64,000 bases of DNA from Herpetosiphon llansteffanensis (GTDB lineage: Bacteria; Chloroflexota; Chloroflexia; Chloroflexales; Herpetosiphonaceae). The DNA is taken from assembly GCF_003205875.1 (NCBI RefSeq), contig NZ_PUBZ01000158.1, forward strand, positions 62,001-126,000. Reading direction: 5' to 3'. The position numbers and the translations under genes are program-made. The notes beneath the pieces were generated by a model that had not been told where the DNA came from, ran no database searches, and worked only from the letters and a program-made list of their open reading frames with translations. Shown here piece after piece: positions 60,049 through 64,000 of the stretch (positions are counted from its first letter, which is position 1; every line of letters starts with the position of its first letter).

Positions 60049-60065
60049 TTTATTTGACATGTCAA
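60038..60065 (-). promoter_or_regulatory. Promoter of the marR-flavoprotein operon
   Basis: On the minus strand TTGACA (60065-60060) and TATACT (60043-60038) are 16 bases apart, a near-consensus promoter with the operator over its -10. Confidence 0.7.
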
Positions 60066-60169
60066 GCTTGGCCAGCGTCAAGTCGAAACCTCCGATGATG
60101 GCGTATTATCAAGCTCACCTGAACATGAAGAGGAAAGAAATTTACGCCGCATTCGCAATCTGCTGCTGT

Positions 60170-60850
60170 TTAGCAATATATCCGCAGCGGCATTAATGGT
60201 TGCAGATCAAAGACTTTTCCTTGGCGTTGCGCATCAAAGATGAGTTCTAGCAATGGCTGCTCACCATGCTTCAATGGTACAAGGCTGGGCAGTGGATGCG
60301 TAGGTGGAACTGCATCGAGCGAGGTGACGGTAATTTGGAAATCTGTGAGTTTTTGCACGCCCAAGGGATGGCCATGCGGATGCTCAAAGCGACTTTCCCA
60401 ATATGCCAGCGACCCATGCAGAATAGAGCAGGGTGGTAGATATAACGATGGTTGCGGAAACAGTTCAAGGAATGAATCATCAGGCATCCATTGCGCAGTA
60501 TGCCGCCGTGTATCAAAGCTTATGGGTGCTGTAGCTGGAGTGCGATAATGTAGCCCGACCCCAAATGGACAGTGGCCTGTTGTACGCCATGTATCGCCAA
60601 TCGGAATGGTATCAGGTTGGGTTGCCAATGCTGCCTCAAGCTCTGCTTGGTTCTCAATCCACAAAAGTTCGAGATACATGTTATCGAAGTAGATGACGTG
60701 TGAAGCAGTGCCCTCGCCCTCGTGAATCCCAATCGTCGTTTTGGGAATTAAGCCAATAGCTCGCAGCGCATCCATGGCTGTGCCACCTTTGTTAACCCAC
60801 AGATAGAGATGATCAATCACTAATGGGGACATCTCCTGCAAGACCGACAT
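60170..60850 (-). CDS. VOC/glyoxalase-like protein
   Basis: A 226-residue protein: VIDHLYLWVNKGGTAMDALRAIGLIPKTTIGIHEGEGTASHVIYFDNMYLELLWIEN is the beta-alpha-beta-beta-beta unit of glyoxalase/bleomycin-resistance (VOC) domains, with His18-type and Glu metal ligands (IDHLY, LELLW). A second, looser half follows. The reaction is unknown. The ATG is set at 60850, because GGAGG precedes it; an upstream start in the same frame is weaker. Its 3' end lies 122 bases from the marR promoter. Confidence 0.75.
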   Translation of the reverse strand: MSVLQEMSPLVIDHLYLWVNKGGTAMDALRAIGLIPKTTIGIHEGEGTASHVIYFDNMYLELLWIENQAELEAALATQPDTIPIGDTWRTTGHCPFGVGLHYRTPATAPISFDTRRHTAQWMPDDSFLELFPQPSLYLPPCSILHGSLAYWESRFEHPHGHPLGVQKLTDFQITVTSLDAVPPTHPLPSLVPLKHGEQPLLELIFDAQRQGKVFDLQPLMPLRIYC

Positions 60851-61015
60851 AGGGCTACCTCCACAATCCGCCGCCAAGAATAAGCTACCTGAGTGCTAGC
60901 GCAGCTACGAGCTGTATTATGGCATAATCAGCATTATTTGACCAAGCAAACCATTTAGTTCCCGTGGATTATGCAGCGGAATCAGTATTGCGAAGCTTGC
61001 AGATTCTTGGAAGCA

Positions 61016-61050
61016 GAAAAAAGCCCCTCGTCTGTGAGAGACGAAGGGCT
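61016..61050 (-). terminator. Terminator of the receiver-like protein gene
   Basis: On the minus strand AGCCC-x-TCGTCT and AGACGA-x-GGGCT (61050-61022) pair, followed by six T. Confidence 0.8.
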
Positions 61051-61070
61051 GCGCTGAGCGACATTAACCG

Positions 61071-61412
61071 TTAGGCGGCACTATTGGCATCTTGGCGCAA
61101 CGGCAAGAGCGGCATAATATCTTCTGGCTCTAACGAAGGATGAATATACATAATCGCACTCCGCGGCGCATGGCGAATTGAGCCACGCGAGTTGGCGATC
61201 AGAATAATTTCTGCATCGTCGCATTGATCAAGCCAACGAATTAAACCTGGCGTGCAAATGCTTGCATCAACAAAAATACGTTCGGGAACAAATTGTTGAA
61301 AGCATGCATTGATCATGCGTGGTGTAGTCACCATTAATGGCATTGCCAAAACTTCAAAACGGTCGATAAACCGCTGGCGAAGTTCATTACTCTCGGTGAT
61401 CAAAACGACCAT
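61071..61412 (-). CDS. Small receiver-like protein without phosphorylation site
   Basis: A 113-residue protein with the alternating strand-helix order of a CheY-like domain (MVVLITESNELRQRFIDRFEVL, FVPERIFVDASICTPGLIRWLDQ, AEIILIANS). The N-terminal acidic pair and the Lys of a true receiver are missing; only an Asp at the end of strand 3 remains. It may be a pseudo-receiver. Alternatively it is an unrelated Rossmann-like protein. Upstream is a 461-base AT-rich stretch with its probable promoter. Confidence 0.55.
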   Translation of the reverse strand: MVVLITESNELRQRFIDRFEVLAMPLMVTTPRMINACFQQFVPERIFVDASICTPGLIRWLDQCDDAEIILIANSRGSIRHAPRSAIMYIHPSLEPEDIMPLLPLRQDANSAA

Positions 61413-61873
61413 CTGGTGCTCCTAGTTCCTCAGCATGGCTGGGTGAGGTAAAAATGTTTGCCACATAGCCAAAGAGTTCTACGTCGCAAAACATCGTCAA
61501 CGATGCCCTTCCGAAGAACGTACATGAATGTTAGTCAAGAATTAAGTATCAAGTGTTGAATAAATGCATTTGCATTATAGTAGTAGCTGTCGTCGATTAC
61601 TCCACCAAAAAGCTAGCATAAAGGTACTATCTTGATTTAGGTCATGGCTTTAATAAATGAGGGATACGCTCACGCTCAAAATATCCCCCACCTAGGTATT
61701 TGGCTCATCCTTGGTTGGAGCATACTAATACTAGAATAGGGGTTTTAGCTGATTTAACCGCTGAATCATTCGTGTGCATATATGAGCTATGTTCTAGCCA
61801 TATTTATTGGAATAGGTGATTGCAACAGCGTAGCCCAATAGTCCTAGCTGGAGCTAGTTCTATACCTATATGA
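61413..61873. other. AT-rich gene-free stretch between receiver-like and C25 peptidase genes
   Basis: This 461-base region holds no frame with a ribosome-binding site and no recognisable RNA gene or repeat. Its high AT content near 61540-61600 (minus-strand TTGACTAACATTC at about 61535) may contain the promoter of the receiver-like gene. Confidence 0.4.
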
Positions 61874-64000
61874 TTATTTTATAACTGCTGGTAGATAGCT
61901 CGTTTCGCGTTGCTGATGTTGTAATAGTATGTTGGGATCGCCCAAGAGAATCGAACTTTGCAGGCTATCTTGGCAACAGCCACCATTGCTGAACAAATGT
62001 ACAAGCCCTGCTAGGACTCCCGTACCAATTTGGGTTTGGCGTGGGTTGCTCCACATGCGTTGCCACCAGCCTTCATTCAACAGATCATGACCATAGGCTA
62101 CACCTAAACCTGCCGAGCCCCACGTCGCAATTGCCCCACCATTAGGTTGTAAAACCAAGCGTTCATCAAGGCTGGTGCCACTCCACGCGATGGTCTGAAA
62201 GGCACTGGTCAAACAGGTCATCTCCAAAATCATGGGTAAGGCTGGGCTATTTTGCAGCCGATCACTATCGTATAAACTCAAGAGGTAGGGCTGGCTATTG
62301 CTCAAATCAGTAATTGCCCATTGATATTGATGGCTATGGCCAACGTAGGTCACCACGGCTGCCCCTTGATTCAATTGATCAAAGGTTTGTTGACGGGCTT
62401 GATCAGCGCTGGCGATGCGCCATGGATCGGTTTGCGGCAAGCCGTTGCTGGTTCTGCGCCAAGGGTCGTAATAAACGCGCTGAATTTCAAGTTTGTTTGG
62501 TTGATAGCCAAGCATTGCATCGCTGAGGGCCGCAAAATCGCCAGCATAATCTGTTTGGCCGCTGGCAGTTTTGTAGTTATCAGCAATATAGATTTGGCGC
62601 GAACGCCAGCGCACATCTGCTGGCGCATGTTCATAATTGCCGATTTTATTGATTAGATTGGTCAATTCGGCAGCGGTTTTGGCTGGCAAACGCCCAATTT
62701 GCAAATCGGGCAGCGGGTCGGCCAGTGGCTGATCGCCATCAAGCTGCACAAAACAGGTGTCGCAGGCAACTTCGCCAAGCCAAGGGTCGCTATTAACGGG
62801 CAATGGTGGAATGTGATTAGGATTATTGCGGCCCAAATAATTGCGTGGATCAATCGTGCCATCGCCAACCAAGACGAGTGCTTGCGGGGCTTGCGGCCAC
62901 GTATTGGCAAGGTAGCGCATAAAATTGCGAATCGCCAACGGATCAACATTGCCGCTGCTCCAACGATCGTAAATTGTTTGCACATCAACTAAAAATGGCT
63001 GCAAGCCCTGCTGTTCACGCCGCGCGATCAACGGTTGTAGCAGGCTATGCCATTGTTTGGGTGCAAGATAAATGGTTTTTGCTGGGTTGAGCCAATTGAC
63101 ATTCGCACTCGCTTCGATGCTTGGCTGCGGCACATTGGCCGGATTGACCAGCAGATAATCGCCTGGATCAGCTGCCAGCAAATCATTATTAAAGCTCATT
63201 CGCTGCGGCTGCCAAGGCTGGCTCACCTTGTAGCTCACTGCTTGGCTTGGTCGGTTACTAATCGAATAATTAGCTTTGCGGACGGCTTGCCAGTGCAACG
63301 ATTGCGCGTTTGCATTCAGCACAACAGGCCGTTGCCATGTCACCCGATCGAGCGAGATGCCGCTAATTTGTTGGGTTGTGGCAATCGCTAGTTGCAGATG
63401 TTGGCTTGGCGCAAGTTGGGCCGATTTAGTGAAAACGCCGCTATTCAAACCAAGGTTAATCCGCTGGCTGCTGGTGATGGCGATGCTAGTTGGATTGCTG
63501 GTGTAGACAAGGCCATTTAATGTAACGGTGCTTGGGCCTGTCGCCAGTGGCAAGGTGCTGGTGAGCCCAATTTGTTGCATGATTGGTGTTAATTCTGGCC
63601 CAGCCTTGAGATCGGCACTGAACCAATGGTCGCCATCAGTGCCAGCATGCAACGAATCGTAGATTTGTGGGTTATACCAAACGCTGGTTTGATAGGCTTG
63701 GGTGCTGGTGGGCAAGCCAGTTGGATCAAGCGTGATTGATTCGATTTTAGGGCTACTATTGGCAGCGCCAATACTGAGCCAGAGACTACTGGTATTGTTC
63801 CAGCGATCACCCACGCTAGGCAGATAGAACCAAATTGCATCGTTTTGATCGAAGCTGCCGTCGAGCGTGCCACGTTCTTCGATTGCAAGTTGCTGATTTT
63901 TGTACCACAACTGAAGGCTATAGGGTGCAAGTGTTGCCAGATTGATACCTGCTTGCGCCAAACTTGCGCCAGTTAGTTGCTGCATGCCTGCTTGGTTGGC
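61874..64000 (-). CDS. Secreted C25 (gingipain-type) peptidase, N-terminus outside window
   Basis: At least 708 residues; the frame is open past the right edge. The C-terminal half is a caspase-hemoglobinase fold peptidase of the C25 family: LVLVGDGTIDPRNYLGRNNPNHIPPLPVNSDPW, then DLQIGRLPAKTAAELTNLINKI, catalytic His in VVTYVGHSHQYQW and catalytic Cys in LEMTCLTSAFQT. The N-terminal half is beta-rich and resembles the pro/ectodomain of such enzymes (YSLQLWYKNQQLAIEERGTLDGSFDQNDAIWFYLPS). It ends in ETSYLPAVIK, the same type of tail as the beta-helix protein at 11820. Should be an extracellular cysteine protease cutting after Arg or Lys; that specificity is inferred. Confidence 0.85.
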   Translation of the reverse strand, partial: ANQAGMQQLTGASLAQAGINLATLAPYSLQLWYKNQQLAIEERGTLDGSFDQNDAIWFYLPSVGDRWNNTSSLWLSIGAANSSPKIESITLDPTGLPTSTQAYQTSVWYNPQIYDSLHAGTDGDHWFSADLKAGPELTPIMQQIGLTSTLPLATGPSTVTLNGLVYTSNPTSIAITSSQRINLGLNSGVFTKSAQLAPSQHLQLAIATTQQISGISLDRVTWQRPVVLNANAQSLHWQAVRKANYSISNRPSQAVSYKVSQPWQPQRMSFNNDLLAADPGDYLLVNPANVPQPSIEASANVNWLNPAKTIYLAPKQWHSLLQPLIARREQQGLQPFLVDVQTIYDRWSSGNVDPLAIRNFMRYLANTWPQAPQALVLVGDGTIDPRNYLGRNNPNHIPPLPVNSDPWLGEVACDTCFVQLDGDQPLADPLPDLQIGRLPAKTAAELTNLINKIGNYEHAPADVRWRSRQIYIADNYKTASGQTDYAGDFAALSDAMLGYQPNKLEIQRVYYDPWRRTSNGLPQTDPWRIASADQARQQTFDQLNQGAAVVTYVGHSHQYQWAITDLSNSQPYLLSLYDSDRLQNSPALPMILEMTCLTSAFQTIAWSGTSLDERLVLQPNGGAIATWGSAGLGVAYGHDLLNEGWWQRMWSNPRQTQIGTGVLAGLVHLFSNGGCCQDSLQSSILLGDPNILLQHQQRETSYLPAVIK

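Noticed and set aside
59963-60196. Plus-strand 77-codon frame over the marR promoter
   Set aside because: Runs over the predicted operator and promoter and has no ribosome-binding site.

Overview
The window looks like chromosomal DNA from a filamentous Chloroflexota bacterium, most probably Herpetosiphon or a close relative. This rests on gene content read from the sequence: a mevalonate-pathway decarboxylase, a bacterial poly(ADP-ribose) glycohydrolase-type macro protein, a DUF5679 protein, secreted proteins ending in YLPAV-x-[RK], many polysaccharide-directed secreted proteins and regulatory ATPases, and a moderate GC content. No database search was possible; species-level placement is inference. 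No tRNA, rRNA, insertion sequence, integrase or CRISPR array was recognised.

Layout. 1-2.4 kb: the end of a GH43 glycosidase and a SpoU/TrmH rRNA methyltransferase. 2.8-11.1 kb: a six-gene type III-D CRISPR effector operon (HD-less Cas10 with an intact GGDD, single Cas7, Csx10/Cas5 with a helical tail, double Cas7, Csx19, large TIGR03986-type Cas7) with no array, cas1, cas2, cas6 or CARF gene beside it. 11.1-19.6 kb: ruvA, a secreted beta-helix protein, a flavin monooxygenase, a small LuxR-type regulator, a GH16-Fn3-CBM2-CBM32 glucanase and an XRE-NB-ARC-TPR regulator. 20-28 kb: a response regulator, a GAF-GAF adenylate cyclase, the mevalonate decarboxylase with a sortase and a TPR protein, a methyltransferase, a Rieske-like protein without its histidines and a V4R-like protein. 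28-34 kb: PARG plus GNAT acetyltransferase, Hsp20-Lon, and a RsbV-RsbW-RsbW partner-switching set. 34-45.7 kb: YaeQ, two polytopic GT-C-like proteins, endonuclease IV, DUF5679, a lone HicB-like protein, a MOSC protein, two PhoU paralogues, an FGE-like protein, ComEA and ThpR. 45.7-51 kb: a four-gene membrane complex related to group 4 hydrogenases/complex I in which several catalytic residues are lost. 51-64 kb: a nested repeat block, an MBL-rhodanese protein, a large lipoprotein, an APH(6)-like kinase, a MarR-controlled flavoenzyme cassette, a VOC protein, a receiver-like protein and a C25 (gingipain-type) peptidase that runs off the window.

The strongest candidates for something undescribed are: (i) two intergenic copies of a ~64-nt minus-strand small RNA candidate with its own -10 box, a C/U-rich anti-Shine-Dalgarno-like segment and an intrinsic terminator (2464-2540 and 39612-39688); (ii) the orphan type III-D operon, whose gene order parallels type III-Dv but with the Cas7 and Cas5-Cas11 parts still as separate, ATGA-overlapping genes; (iii) the hydrogenase-related complex with a C-x-x-D in place of the first Ni-binding C-x-x-C and no visible small subunit; and (iv) three matching 18-bp inverted repeats that probably are the operators of the MarR protein.
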